NCBI GenBank assembly: GCA_963580455.1
Contig: OY756966.1
Span: 21,951,001-22,015,000, forward strand
Direction of reading: 5' to 3'
Length of the DNA: 64,000 nt
From: Euonymus europaeus
Lineage: Eukaryota > Streptophyta > Magnoliopsida > Celastrales > Celastraceae
Part shown: one piece after another, positions 36,681-48,068 of the stretch
Layout of the letters: each line of letters starts with the position of its first letter
How positions within the stretch are numbered: position 1 is the first letter of the stretch
The notes under the pieces: generated by a model
The model's input: only the letters and a program-made list of their open reading frames with translations
Database searches by the model: none
Told to the model about the DNA's origin: nothing
Position numbers and translations under genes: made by a program

Positions 36681-37672
36681 TCAACTCAAAAAAAAATTAT
36701 CCGAATATCAATAATGTCAAAAACTGACAAGGAGCCATGAAACAATATTTATAACATAGCATCAACGATTATTTAGGGCACTATATTAATTTCAAAAGTT
36801 AAAAACCCATTTCATAAGCTATTTCACTTTGTTATAGTGCTATTAAAAAATTACAACAAAATCAATCATAAAATGATTTACAGTCAGTCAATCACTACTT
36901 CATAGTGTGTTGTAAAGTTCCATGCAGTGTAATATCTAACCAAAATCAGGAAATAGAAGGTAGTACAGTGTACAAAGATAAAATGATGCCGGAAATCCAA
37001 AAAAAAATTCATCTCAAAATGGTGAATGAAAAGAAAGTTGAAACCTTTTAACGAAAACTTACTCGGAGCTATATGTCGCACACAAAGTGTTGATGATTTA
37101 TGCTCAGCGGGCTTCGTAGAAACATTCTCGCCGGATATAGTGAAGAAGATGAAGCTCTGGCGTGAATGGGTTCTACATTTCGAGAAACGAGAAAAATGAT
37201 TTTCTTCTAAATGGGTTGTTTTAACTGCGGTTTCAGTTTTTACCATGGTTATTGTGATGTCAGTGTTTTAGAAATTCAAAAGTCAAAAAATAAGCTGACT
37301 AAACAAATCTAGTTGACAATAAAGCAAATTATGTAAGCTTAGGGATGCCAACTTTAGGGACCTACAGTACTACCGATTAATTAATGACTGTGGATTGTAT
37401 TACAAAAGTCATTCATGATGTCAATAATGTAATAAATTCCCTGAACCACTACTGACATTTTATAATGTTCACAAATTATAGGTAAATAAAAAAAAATTAA
37501 AATTGTTATTGGTGAGAATAGTATCAACTGCATTACTTTATTCAATAATTTAAGAGTAGAAATAAAAATCTTATATATTGTTAAATGATTAAGCTCAACT
37601 CTTCAGTCAAATGCTTAACCACCAACTACCAACCACATTTCAACTACCTTTCATAAATGACATACCTCAAGC

Positions 37673-37928
37673 AATCAAATTATTCACATATTCACAAATA
37701 ATAAATGTATATTTTTTCTCACACGTTTCTTTAATAATTGAAAATCATATCTTATAATTTTATATATTGTTTAAATATTTGATATGAATCTAAACTCGTT
37801 AATCAAATTATTCACATATTCACAAATAATAAATGTATATTTTTCCTCACACGTTTCTTTAATAATCAAAAATCATATCTTATAATTTTATATTTTATTT
37901 AAATATTTAATATGAATCTAAACTCGTT
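37673..37928. repeat. 128-bp tandem duplication
   Basis: AATCAAATTATTCACATATT starts at 37673 and again at 37801. The two units are nearly identical through TATGAATCTAAACTCGTT, with a few substitutions. Confidence 0.92.
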
Positions 37929-38437
37929 TAGACGCATGGATATGAGATATTTATGTAATATATATTCACATACTTTTTGTTGCATTAGAAATAAGTAAGA
38001 AGACAAAAAAACGCATAAAGCCCCTCGATATACTCAATATATTATTGAGACAAAACAAATAACGTGTATAGATAGTAACAGTCTGACAGATATGACGTGG
38101 CTTGTGCTATGTGGTCGGATTTCACATCAAAATTAGTAAAAAACAAATACTGTAAGAATTTAATTACCTAATCATCTACTCCTCTCAAATCAATCCCCAT
38201 ATCTAATCTCAGCTTCCTCTAAATTCATTTTGCACTGGCATTCTTTGAATCTATTTACTTGCTACATCAAATTTCCATTTTCATATTTGTGGGATATTCT
38301 TTCAATATACAACTTACATCCGAATTCTTGCAACTCTGAGAATTGCTTTATGGGTTCACTCTTTTAATGTTTTTGGGTTTCTCAGCAGCTTGAGAGTCCA
38401 AGATAATTTTCTTCCAGAGATTCAAGAAGAAGATTGA

Positions 38438-41217
38438 ATGGAAGCAATAAAAGTTGTGGTTGCTTCACTACATTATGAGAAGATGAAATCTGAAGGAGTT
38501 GATATCTCAACAACAATCTTTCCTCTACTCAAACTCCTCTCTCTCATAATCATAGGCTTAATTCTTGCACACCCAAGAGTCCAATTAGTCCCAAGATCAA
38601 CCAACAAGCTTGTGAGCAAGCTTGTTTTTGCTCTCTTCTTGCCATGTTTGATATTCACAGACTTGGGTCCTTCAATCACTCTCAAGAAATTCATCCTTTG
38701 GTGGTTCCTCCCTTTGAATGTTGTAATCAGTACTGTCATTGGCTGTCTTCTAGGCTACCTGGTGGCACTCCTATGCAAGCCACCACATGAATTCTTTCGA
38801 TTTACCATCATCACGACCGGGTTTGGTAACACAGGTAATATCCTTCTAGCCATTGTTGGATCAGTCTGTCATAATCCAGATAACCCATTTGGATCTGAAT
38901 GTATTAGGTCTGGTGTGGCATATGTTTCTCTATCTCAATGGATTGCTGTTATTTTCGTTTACACATTTGTGTATCATATGATGGAACCTCCATTAGAGTA
39001 CTATGAGATTTTCGAGGATGAGATAGTGGAATTAGGACATGATAATAGTAATGTGAGTAGGCCACTTCTGGTTGAGGCAGAATGGCCAGGTATGGAAGCT
39101 AATGATAGGTATGAATATACCTATTGTTTTTGGTGTTAATAACCCTATATTATCTCGTTGGTATTATCATTTCGGTACATTTATCTATTGTCTTGGATTT
39201 TGATAGGCAGTTGATGGTGCATAACAAAAAGGTGGCAAATATGGGCAAGAGGAGAGCAAGAATAAGCTTGCAAATTATTCTGGGCGTGATTTATACACGC
39301 CTAGGCGGTACGGGCGACGCACAGAACAGAGGCGAAAGGAAAAATTCAGAAAACTGTGTTTTCTAGAGCAGCGCCTAGGCGCATTTCCTACACGCCTAGG
39401 CGCACCTGCACAAAAATGGGAAAATTCAGAAAACTGTGTTTTCTAGAGCAGCGCCTAGGCGCATTTCCTACACGCCTAGGCGCACCTGTACAAAAACAGT
39501 AACTTTTATTTCGCGAAATCCCTAAAAATTGGGGACTTCTAACATCTCGAACTGCCGTTCCAGAGAGCGAAAAACAGAGGAAAGAAGGAGGATTCAAGGC
39601 TTGAAGGAGGGATTCTTCATCTTGGCTTGCATTTCTTCTAATTTTGGGTTCTACCAATATGTTTCTCTCTCTTTGCTTATCTCTTTCTCTCTCTATGTGT
39701 AACTAAACTCTTTGCCACCAAGGCTAGGATGAAGCCTTGGGTTGAATGATGTTTATATGAATTGATTTGTTGATATGTGAATCTTTTTGGGTATAAATCT
39801 TTGGTTTCTATGATTATTGTGAATTCTTCTTACTCTTTGTGCTTGATCACCACTTAGGGTTTGAATGGATTTGTTGGATGGATTTTGTAGATGGTGAAAT
39901 ATCTATTTAATCATGCTTCTTGGGACCTTAGATTGCAATTGTTGTTTCCATTAGGTTTGGAACAAGTTTGTATGAATCCTATTTCCATTGAGCATTCATG
40001 AATTCTTATGCATGTCTAGACCAATAAGATGGCTAGAATGTTGATAGGAACTTCCAACCTAGACCAATAAGATGACTAGTGATTGATATGAGGGAAATTG
40101 GCTTGAGTGCGCTAAAACCGACTTAGGTACGGATTCGTTATACCCGGATTGATAAATGTATGAGTGAATTGATTGTGTTTGTACATCATTGACCCTTGGT
40201 GGATTCCGAAGTCTTGGTGCTTCATTCTCTTACTTGAACTCACTACATTAGTGTAGCTTGTCTAGTGATAATTTGCATTTGCATTTGCATTCTTCAATAC
40301 AAAAATTCCAAAAACACTTTACTTTTCTTTCTTGTATTTCTTTTAAATTGCAAACCAAATCAACTTAAGTGGAACTTTAATTTCTTGCATTGTCCATAAT
40401 TATATGTAAATAAACACTTGGATTAAGTCATATCTCCGTCTCTGTGGATACGATCTCTACTGACCACTTGTACTATTCTTCTGACTAGTGCACTTGCTAG
40501 TAGGTTATTTTAGACCCAACAGCTAACGAGACTGAACATTGCAAGACACCTTTTATTGCAAGATTGTTCAAAAGTGAATCCAACATTTCAGAGAGGAATA
40601 TTCCTGATCTTGAATCAATCGATGAGGAAAGAACTAAGTCCATAAAATGTTTAGCAGAGCCTAAGGTGGTCAGGAAAATTCGAGTTGTCGTGAAGAAGAC
40701 ACCAATTCGACACATTCTTCAACCTGCAATCATTGCTTCTTTCTTGGCTATTCTTGTTGGAATCATTCCACAGGTAAAGTCTGTGATTTATGTTGAGAAT
40801 GCTCCATTAGCAGTCGTTACAGACAGCTTAAATATCATGGCTGAGGCTACAGTGCCATCTGTGATGCTGATATTGGGAGGAATGCTTGCTGAGGGACCAA
40901 ACGATTTGCGTCTCGGGATGAGAACTACTGTTGGAATCATTGTTGCTAGGCTTTTGGTGCTACCTGTAGCAGGAATAGGGGTCATATTTTTAGCAGATAA
41001 ATGGCATCTTCTGGTGAACAATGATCGTTTGTACCGGTTCGTGCTTCAGCTGCAATACACAACACCAAGTGCAATCCTATTGGGGGCTGTTGCAAGCCTG
41101 AGAGGTTATGCAGTGAAGGAGGCTTCTGCACTACTCTTCTGGCAGCATGTATTTGCCTTGTTTTCACTTTCATTCTACGTCATTGTCTACTTCAATCTGC
41201 TACTCCCCTATGTCTAA
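38438..41217 (+). CDS. PILS2: PIN-LIKES auxin carrier, PILS2 type
   Basis: Two exons, 38438-39089 and 40523-41217, join in frame (1347 nt, 448 aa); the donor is CCAG|GTATGG and the acceptor ACAG|CTAACG. The protein has two hydrophobic blocks, residues about 25-190 and 290-445, around a hydrophilic loop, the PILS/auxin-efflux-carrier layout. Diagnostic stretches are KLVSKLVFALFLPCLIFTDL, GNTGNILLAIVGSVCH, YHMMEPPLEYYE, ETEHCKTPFIARL, LNIMAEATVPSVMLILGGML and ASALLFWQHVFAL. PILS proteins sit in the ER membrane and control intracellular auxin accumulation. The PILS2 assignment comes from the loop and N-terminus and is less sure than the family. The intron carries a transposon-derived repeat. Confidence 0.93.
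39341..39500. repeat. 80-bp tandem pair with CCTAGG palindromes
   Basis: Two almost identical 80-bp units (39341-39420, 39421-39500) lie in the PILS intron. Each contains the perfect 12-bp palindrome GCGCCTAGGCGC and a second CGCCTAGGCG. A partial copy of the palindromic part lies just upstream near 39297. Confidence 0.92.
39500..40500. mobile_element. LTR-like repeat in PILS intron
   Basis: About 39960-40230 matches the reverse complement of about 48410-48650, sharing CCAATAAGATGG, AAAACCGACTTAGGTACGG and CCGAAGTCTTG, so it is a dispersed repeat. CTCTGTGGATACGATCTCTA near 40439-40458 resembles the 3' part of plant LTRs. I could not fix the boundaries or a target duplication. It may be a solo LTR that also includes the 80-bp tandem pair. 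Confidence 0.45.
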
Positions 41218-41722
41218 GACTGATCTTCCCATATCAATATGTAATCCATATCGTAGGGGTCAAATGCATGAGAAGATGTTGAAAAGAAAGGCAAAATTTT
41301 CTTGCTTTGAGAAGAAGCACGTCATCACATTGTAGGATATATTAGACCTATAAAGTTTGCTGTTCTTCAATACAAACTTGATTCCAATTATTTTTTAGCA
41401 TAGAAGTGTTAGATATTGATGTGTCAATGAGCCTACTTTGGGCACCATTAAATTCGAGACCCAACACGTCTTTTGAAAGGGGTTCAGGGTGGAGTATGTA
41501 TAGAGATTAATGTAATGTAATGCCTTTACGTTCTACAAATCAATATTGAGTGAATGAAAATTTGATCTCAAATGTCTCTACCTGAAATAGGAAGAATTGA
41601 AAATGGTACACTAATGTCACTTTGCAAAAATCTAAATACACGAACGAGTGTGTTTATAAGGATCTCCTTTCATGGTATAAGCTTGGGTGCATGAGTATTA
41701 GGGATGGCAACAGAACGAGGCA
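41218..41722. other. PILS 3' region and intergenic
   Basis: This holds the presumed 3' untranslated region of the PILS gene and a short AT-rich spacer to the CACTA terminus. No other signal is seen. Confidence 0.5.
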
Positions 41723-42307
41723 CACTACAAGAAAGCAACGATTTTTGCGACTACATTAGCGACGGAAAAAAGTAACTTTTTCCGTCTCTAATTATAGTAG
41801 CGATGGATTTAGATACGGACGAATAATCCATCACTAAAACACCCGTTGCTAATTTTTGCGATGGTTTTTGCGACAGACTTTTCGACGACTTTTGCGACCG
41901 ATGTTTTGCGGCGGATTTAACGATGGAAATTCCGTCTCAGAATGATTTAATTTTTTTTTTATTAGCAACGATTTTATTCTGTCGTAAAATTATTATTTTT
42001 TTAAAATTTTTGTTTTGCGACGGAATATCCGTCACAAAACATTAAAAAAAATTAAAAAAAATGAAAACTACGATATTTTGATTCTGAAATGATTTTAATT
42101 CGAAATTTTTATTTTTATTTTCTTTTTGGGATAATTTTTTATTTATTGCTTATTTAATATTTAAAATTTTAATATTGGAAATACAATCCAGTTATGTTGT
42201 TAACTGGATTAATAATATTTATAAATTAAATGCATTAAAAGTACTTATAAATTTAAAAGTTTTCAAACTATTTATTAAAATAAAACTGTCTTGAAATTAA
42301 AAACAAG

Positions 42308-43874
42308 CTACTCGTCTTCGGAATACTCATCGGAAGACTCAAGTTCACGGTTGTTGGGATTATCAACAAAAGCAGGTGGTGCCACTGATTGAGGGAAATA
42401 CTGTTGCTGCTGCTGCTGGAACTGCTGCTGCTGCATAAATAACTGCATTTGCTGCTGCATTTGCTCTTGCAGTCGAAACATATGCTCTTTTGTCTGCTGT
42501 TGTGTTTGTTGTTGCTCCTGCAACTGTTGCTGGAGATGTGCTACCTGATCAATTAACTCGAAGTTCATCCGAGCCACACGCTCCTCTATTTCTTGTTGTA
42601 GCTCATGGTCATTTCGAAATCCTCCAAAGCGCTCGCTAGGTGCAGATGGATAATGCATGCAGCGTCCCTCTGATCCAAGTCCGTAGACTCGTCCCTTTTT
42701 ACTTATCCCGCCAACTGCCTTTAAAAATATAACATCATTGTCTAACGGCGATGATTCACTGGATGCGATTTCTTTGAGTTCATAAAATTTCGCCTGTTTC
42801 AAAAGTAAAAATAAATAAATTATAATATTGTACTAAAAATAAGTTAACAGTTATAAAAAGTAAATTTGGCACTTACAGCTAGTTCAGCAGCCCGAGAATC
42901 GACAAATTCTCCTGTGTCCTTTCACTGATGGGTGAGTAGGAATAGCTCGAAGCTATCAAGTGATTTGCCCTCTTTTTCTTCCTACAATATTAATTGAAAA
43001 GCGAAGTTTGTTTCAATTAAATCCACGTAAACAATTAAAAAAACAAAGTTTTTAAATAAAAAGATTTTACCGTTCTCCTACGATGCTCGGTGGAGGGAAT
43101 GGAGCCTCCAATATGGACACTACCCCCAGTCGATGAGGATCGATTCATCTTTCCCTTTTCTCTCCTTATCATGTACTCCTCAGTCTCCCAAAATTTGTCA
43201 AGCTCGTCCCTCACATTTTCAGGTATCCATCTTCCTTTATCCTTACCACTTTGAACCTTTTGCATTATGCCTCGCATCAATGCAGCACTCTTTGAATTCC
43301 ACTCTTTTTTAATCACATAATCGTCAACGGGTTCCCACTTATACAACTTCTAAAAAGTTATAACAAGACCAACACTTCAAAATTAGCACTATACACAAAT
43401 TGTAATACAATTCCAATAAAGAATTAAAAATTACCTTGAACTCTTAAAAATAATAATTTTTTTGTGTCTCATCCATAGTCGACCAATCCGCAAAGGTACT
43501 ATCAAACTTGCTCCTTATTATTCCAGAAATCCTCCTATGTACAGTGCTTGGCTGAAACCTAGAAAGTAAAAAAAGAGTAGTGCAAATTAGTAATGTAAAT
43601 AATTTTGCAATTAAATAAACTTTTAAAAAAATGAAAAGTGTACTTACCCCGCACCAATATGTGCTTGTATCAAAATCCGTCTATCCATCAATGAGCTACT
43701 TGCATGTGTAGGAGGCTGAGATTGAGGCTGGGTAGCATGTGTAGGAGGCTCAGGCTGGGTGTTTGGATTTAATGGAATTGTGGGTGGGGCTAGGGCAGAG
43801 TTGGTTTCATTTACTGGGAAGAGAGGAGCCTGTTGTGTATCCTCCAACTGATGGCTTAATAATCTGGAATTCAC
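42308..43874 (-). pseudogene. CACTA second protein (Ptta/En/Spm, transposase_24)
   Basis: Three exon-like pieces read on the minus strand: a Pro/Gln-rich segment (43874-43644), LYKWEPVDDYVIKKEWNSKS to EEYMIRREKG (43346-43080), and FYELKEIASSESSPLDNDVI to the C-terminus (42790-42308). The middle of the domain (GKSLDSFELFLLTHQ, DTGEFVDSRAAEL) is split by a TGA near 42925. A Gln-rich stretch of about 60 residues (42390-42570) forms the expected C-terminal coiled coil. This family binds subterminal repeats of CACTA elements. Confidence 0.8.
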
Positions 43875-43959
43875 AGATGAAGGGGACTGAGAACTGGAAC
43901 TAGTTTGTACACCACGACCACCATGGTGAGGAATACGACCACTAGGGTGAGGAATGCGA

Positions 43960-45678
43960 GCACTAGATCAAGTCGAGCATTTACATTGTCCTTTGTTTTC
44001 CCCGTAACGTCCATACAAGTATTGAAAACATTATCAAACACGTTCTTCTTAGTGTGCATGACATCGAGGTTGTGTCGTATTATATTGTGTGTCCAATAAG
44101 GCAAGTCCCAGAATATGCTCTTTTTGGTCCAATTATGATTTTGTCCATACCCCAGTAATACTAACTGCCTCCCAGTCTCAGTAATCTTTGGAAAGTTTCA
44201 AACACTTGCAAACACTTGTTCCCCAGATAAACGTTGAGGAGGTTCTAATCTCTCAATTCGATTTCTAAAAAATGCATCCTTATTCCGTCTAAATGGGTGC
44301 GACATAGGGAGAAACTGTCTGTGACAATCAAACCATGAATTTTTTCTTCCATTTTTCAAGGTAAATGCCTTTGAACGCTCCATGCAACAAGGACATGCTA
44401 ACTTTCCCGCAGTGCTCCATCTAGACAACATACCATATGCAAGAAAATCATTGATAGTCCACATCAAAGTAGTTCTCATAACAAAATTTCCATTCAAGGA
44501 GACATCGTATGTTATGACACCTTCACTCCACAATTGATTTAGCTCGTCAATCAAAGACTGTAGATAAACATCGATCATACTCTTTGGATTTTTTGGACCC
44601 GAAATAATTACTGTCAAGAACATAAATTCCATTTTCATACACATCTCGGGTGATAAATTGTAAGGTGTCAATATGACAGGCCAACATGAATAGTTTTTCC
44701 CTGATTGTCCAAAATGAGTGAAACCATATGCGCACAAACCCAACCTTACATTTCGCGGGTCAGAAGCAAAATCTGGATATTCTCGATCAAAATATTTCCA
44801 TGCTTCTCCATCAGATGGATGAGACAAAATGTCTGGCTCACGTTGACGCTCATAATGCCACCTCATCTCTTTCGCTGTCACTATATAACTGAATAGCCGC
44901 TTAAGCCTGGGAATTAGTGGCAAGTACCACATCCGTTTAACAGGAATCTCCTTTGCCTGACCATGTCCAGTTCTTCGAGGTTTATAACGGTCTGCTTGGC
45001 AAAATTTCCATTGTCTTTCATACACATCCTCCTTATAATACAACATGCATCCATTAACACAACAATCAATTTGATCATACCCAAGTCCGAGTTTCGAGAC
45101 CAACTTTTTGGATTGATAAAAATCAGCAGGCATCATATTGTCAACGGACATCATCTCTTTCATAAGCTGTGCAACCTCATCGAAACAACTCTGGGGCATA
45201 TTATAATCAGATTTAATGTTTAGAAGCCTCATTGAAGCTGACAACTCCGAATGTGACTCACATCCATCATACAATTGTGCTTGGGCAGCAGACAACATTT
45301 CAAAAAAACTTTGTGCTTCAGGATTAGGCGGTTCATTCACAAATTGTTGGTTGTAATTATCTTCTTGCAGCATCTCAGCCCCAACATCCGGTCCCGCAGC
45401 ATCCATTACCATCTGCTCGTATCCATTAAAATTATTTCTACCATTGCATTCCCAATAATAATTTCTTGCATCTGTTGCTTCATCAACATCATATGGGGTA
45501 ATTTCAGGCATCTCTTCACCATGAGCTGTCCAATAATAATATCCATCCTGAAAGCCATTTCTGCATAAGTGCACTCTAACTTCCTGCATCGACTACATGG
45601 ACATCTTATTGTTCCTGTATTCTGAAATTGAGTATTATTTGCATATGCAAAAGCTACAAATTCCTCAAGCCCATTCAA
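43960..45678 (-). pseudogene. CACTA transposase tnp2, N-terminal part
   Basis: The transposase-associated domain begins near 45678 (FVAFAYANN, IRCPCSRCRKLECT). A one-base frame change follows near 45590 and then a 463-codon stretch to 44198. It contains GYDQIDCCVNGCMLYYKED, the LIPRLKRLF and AKEMRWH blocks, DPRNVRLGLCAYGF and CPCCMERS, all typical of the tnp2 family. After another frameshift, LPYWTHNIIRHNLDVMH to GKTKDNVNARLDL ends near 43960. The rest of tnp2 (normally another ~400 residues) is deleted, and the second-protein relic follows directly. Confidence 0.85.
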
Positions 45679-46295
45679 GAACTCGTGTGTAATTCCTACT
45701 CGATTTGGTCCTACTCAATTATACATCCATAAACATTACTCAGGTACATCCATTATTTTAACATCTAATAAAAAAATTATATATTAAATATACAACTAAT
45801 TTGACGATGTATATTATGCAAAGAATACCCTACCACCTAATCGTACTCGGCAGAGAGTTGAACATCTAATCATCCTCAAGCAAGGACCTCATAAGAACCT
45901 CTTTACCTTTCAAGCCTAACCAGAGATTTCAACTTTCCTAAACAAATCAAGCGATTATCACCACATGAAGCCTCATTATGGGCAAACACAATTACAATAC
46001 CGACTTCAAATTATTCAAAAAGGAACTAAAAAAATAGATGATCAATAGTAATGCAATAAACACAGACCTCGAACGAATGTCTAAATCCTAAACCCTAAAC
46101 CGGAAAGACAAGCATCTTCAAGGAGGTCTAGGGTTTTAGGCAAAAGAGAACTTTGAGGGAAGGGGGTAGGTTGTTGGAAATTGGACTCTTATTCTGTCGC
46201 CAAAAAAAAATTGCAGTAGAATATATTTCTTGTCGCAAATAAGTCTAATAGTCAAACATATTAGCGACTGATTTTAATTTACATTGCAAATAATA

Positions 46296-47586
46296 CCATT
46301 GGGAAAAAGTCAAAATGACAAAAAATTTATTATTTTTAATTTTTATTATATTTACAGTGGTCGAACTCACGTGTTACTCATGTGAGGCTTTGAGCTGTCA
46401 CTTTTTGGGCTTGGATCAAATGATAGGCCTATGAAATTTATGTGTTGATTGAATATCTTGGGCCTTGTTAAGCCTCCCTCTTAGGCCATTATTGATAGGG
46501 CTCTTGTGGTCATCAATTTGACTTCCTGCGCCTTGTTTTGTTTTGTTTAGTTACACACAGAGACAACTGTTGATCTATACAATGTGCTATACTGCAGTCT
46601 GGGGCCTGGGCCATACCATCGAAGGTGGTAGTCCAGTGGGTTGACCAGGGATTAAAAGGTCACATGCTCTAGTCTCGTGAATTACAGAATGTGCTTAGCA
46701 TTTTTCGCAAGCTATTGTTCGAGCTGAATTTTGTCAATCGTTATGGTATGTGTAAATGGCTTTTGTAATTGAACGCTTTGTGATGGAGAGTATTGATCAG
46801 GTTTGGGTGTCACATGATAACATATGGAGCAAGCGTATGTTTGAGCATATAACTTAGCGTTAAAATGACGTTTGGTAGTCATAGCATATGATAGTGCAAG
46901 ACGCTAGCGTATAAACTATCTTACGCTCAATCAAACAGCTATGCGCTCGCTTTCTGGATAATTGTTATGGTTCAAACATGACAAAATTTGTGTATTTTGT
47001 AAGTAGCCTTATGATAACGTCGAGGGATTGCTTAGTTGGTCTCTCCTGCCTAGTATTTTAGTCAAACAAGACTTGGCCACTGGGTACATGACGTATTATT
47101 TATTATCTCGGCCGAAGTTAATAGGCAAGAAGGAGCTACTAAGGTGGTCAAATAGAATTAATGAGATAATCGCTTTTTTATTTTATTTTAATGATTAAGG
47201 AAGCTTCCTTAATCCATAAAAAAACTTGTCCACTTGTCTGTGTTTATCATTACGTTTGACCCGATTACCAATTTCGTTTGGATTTATTTATACGTACAGT
47301 TTAAGGGTCGTGGTCACCGATATCTCTTCTTGACCAAAATGTGATATCTTCTGGAACACGTAATAAGTCATACCAGGACCTTTTGTTAATTAATTCTGCA
47401 TGTCCCTGGACATTTCCTGATTTAATTTTTAATTGTCCTTGCCGTCGCACCTAATCTTGTCCTTTAACCAGAAAATCAATCTCTTCCACTGTATATACAT
47501 AGCCAACCAGCCAGCGAGGTTAATCGGATGCTCAGCAAGAAAAAATAGAAAAGACCATTTTGAGGAAATTGATATTCTTGAAGATC
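46296..47586. other. Intergenic; upstream of small membrane protein gene
   Basis: AT-rich sequence without a supported gene. The last few hundred bases should hold the promoter and leader of the 47587 gene. I see no known repeat family. Confidence 0.4.
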
Positions 47587-48068
47587 ATGTCTGCATGTCT
47601 GCTACCTCCTCCTTATGGGGTGGCTTCTTTAACCAAACCCAGATCTCTGAAGAAGAGAAAATTCCGAGCCTTGCAAGTTAGAGCTCAAAGCTTCAGAAAT
47701 GAAGGTAGTTAGTTATCTTGTGCATTTATATATAGTTGTGTTTAGATATATGGAAGGAAATTAAGGTTTTCTGTTACCAATGCTTTGCAGGGAGACCAGG
47801 TAATAGCATGGTTGATGCAAATATGAGTGTTCTAAGGGAGAAGATAGAGGAAGTGAAGATGAAGGAGAGGCTGGAGAGGTATTGCCGACGCGAGATCGGG
47901 TGGGATAACCACAGTTACAATATCATCAAGAGAGATGAGGAAGCAGAAAGGTTATGGCATGAATTGGTTGAATTGGTAGGAATAGTTGGTGGAACTGTTG
48001 GTATTACCATTGTTAGTGGGACTGCTTTTCTTTGCCTCTTTTCCTTCTTGGTCCATTTCAGTTCATAA
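47587..48068 (+). CDS. Small conserved plant protein, one C-terminal membrane helix
   Basis: Exons 47587-47704 and 47791-48068 join in frame (396 nt, 131 aa; donor GAAG|GTAG, acceptor TTTGCAG). The N-terminus MSACLLPPPYGVASLTKPRS and following Arg/Lys-rich, acid-free stretch to VRAQSFRNE look like a plastid or mitochondrial presequence. A highly charged segment (NMSVLREKIEEVKMKERLER, residues 50-69), probably helical, leads to YCRREIGWDNHSY. Residues about 98-129 form a hydrophobic helix with Gly-rich start. It resembles a small uncharacterised plant family with the LREKIEEVKMKE..GW signature; I know no function. An open frame downstream (48131-48318) follows an AG but I treat it as untranslated sequence. 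Confidence 0.75.

Larger units (their letters stand above)
35101..38437. other. Intergenic repeat-rich region
   Basis: No supported gene. It contains a 53-bp tandem pair at about 35211-35313, a 310-bp-period direct duplication at about 36121-36375 and 36431-36680 within a zone rich in ACAATGTAA/TTACATTGT words, and a 128-bp tandem pair at 37673-37928. The last ~250 bases are the presumed promoter and leader of the PILS gene. Confidence 0.6.
41723..46295 (-). mobile_element. CACTA (En/Spm) DNA transposon, internally deleted
   Basis: The left terminus CACTACAAGAAA at 41723-41734 is the canonical CACTA inverted repeat. It is followed by subterminal GCGACGG/CCGTC words to about 42030. All coding relics are on the minus strand, in the order transposase-associated domain, tnp2 N-terminal half, then a transposase_24-type second protein. 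The right terminus is not recognisable; subterminal-like GCGAC words near 46190-46295 mark the approximate end. Frameshifts, stops and loss of the tnp2 C-terminal half make it non-autonomous. Confidence 0.85.

Noticed and set aside
36884..37246. 120-codon minus-strand frame
   Set aside because: No family resemblance, AT-rich context and repeat-dense surroundings; composition alone explains it.
42390..42570. Poly-Gln region as a stand-alone host gene
   Set aside because: It is the usual C-terminal coiled coil of the CACTA second protein and is preceded by that family's conserved blocks.
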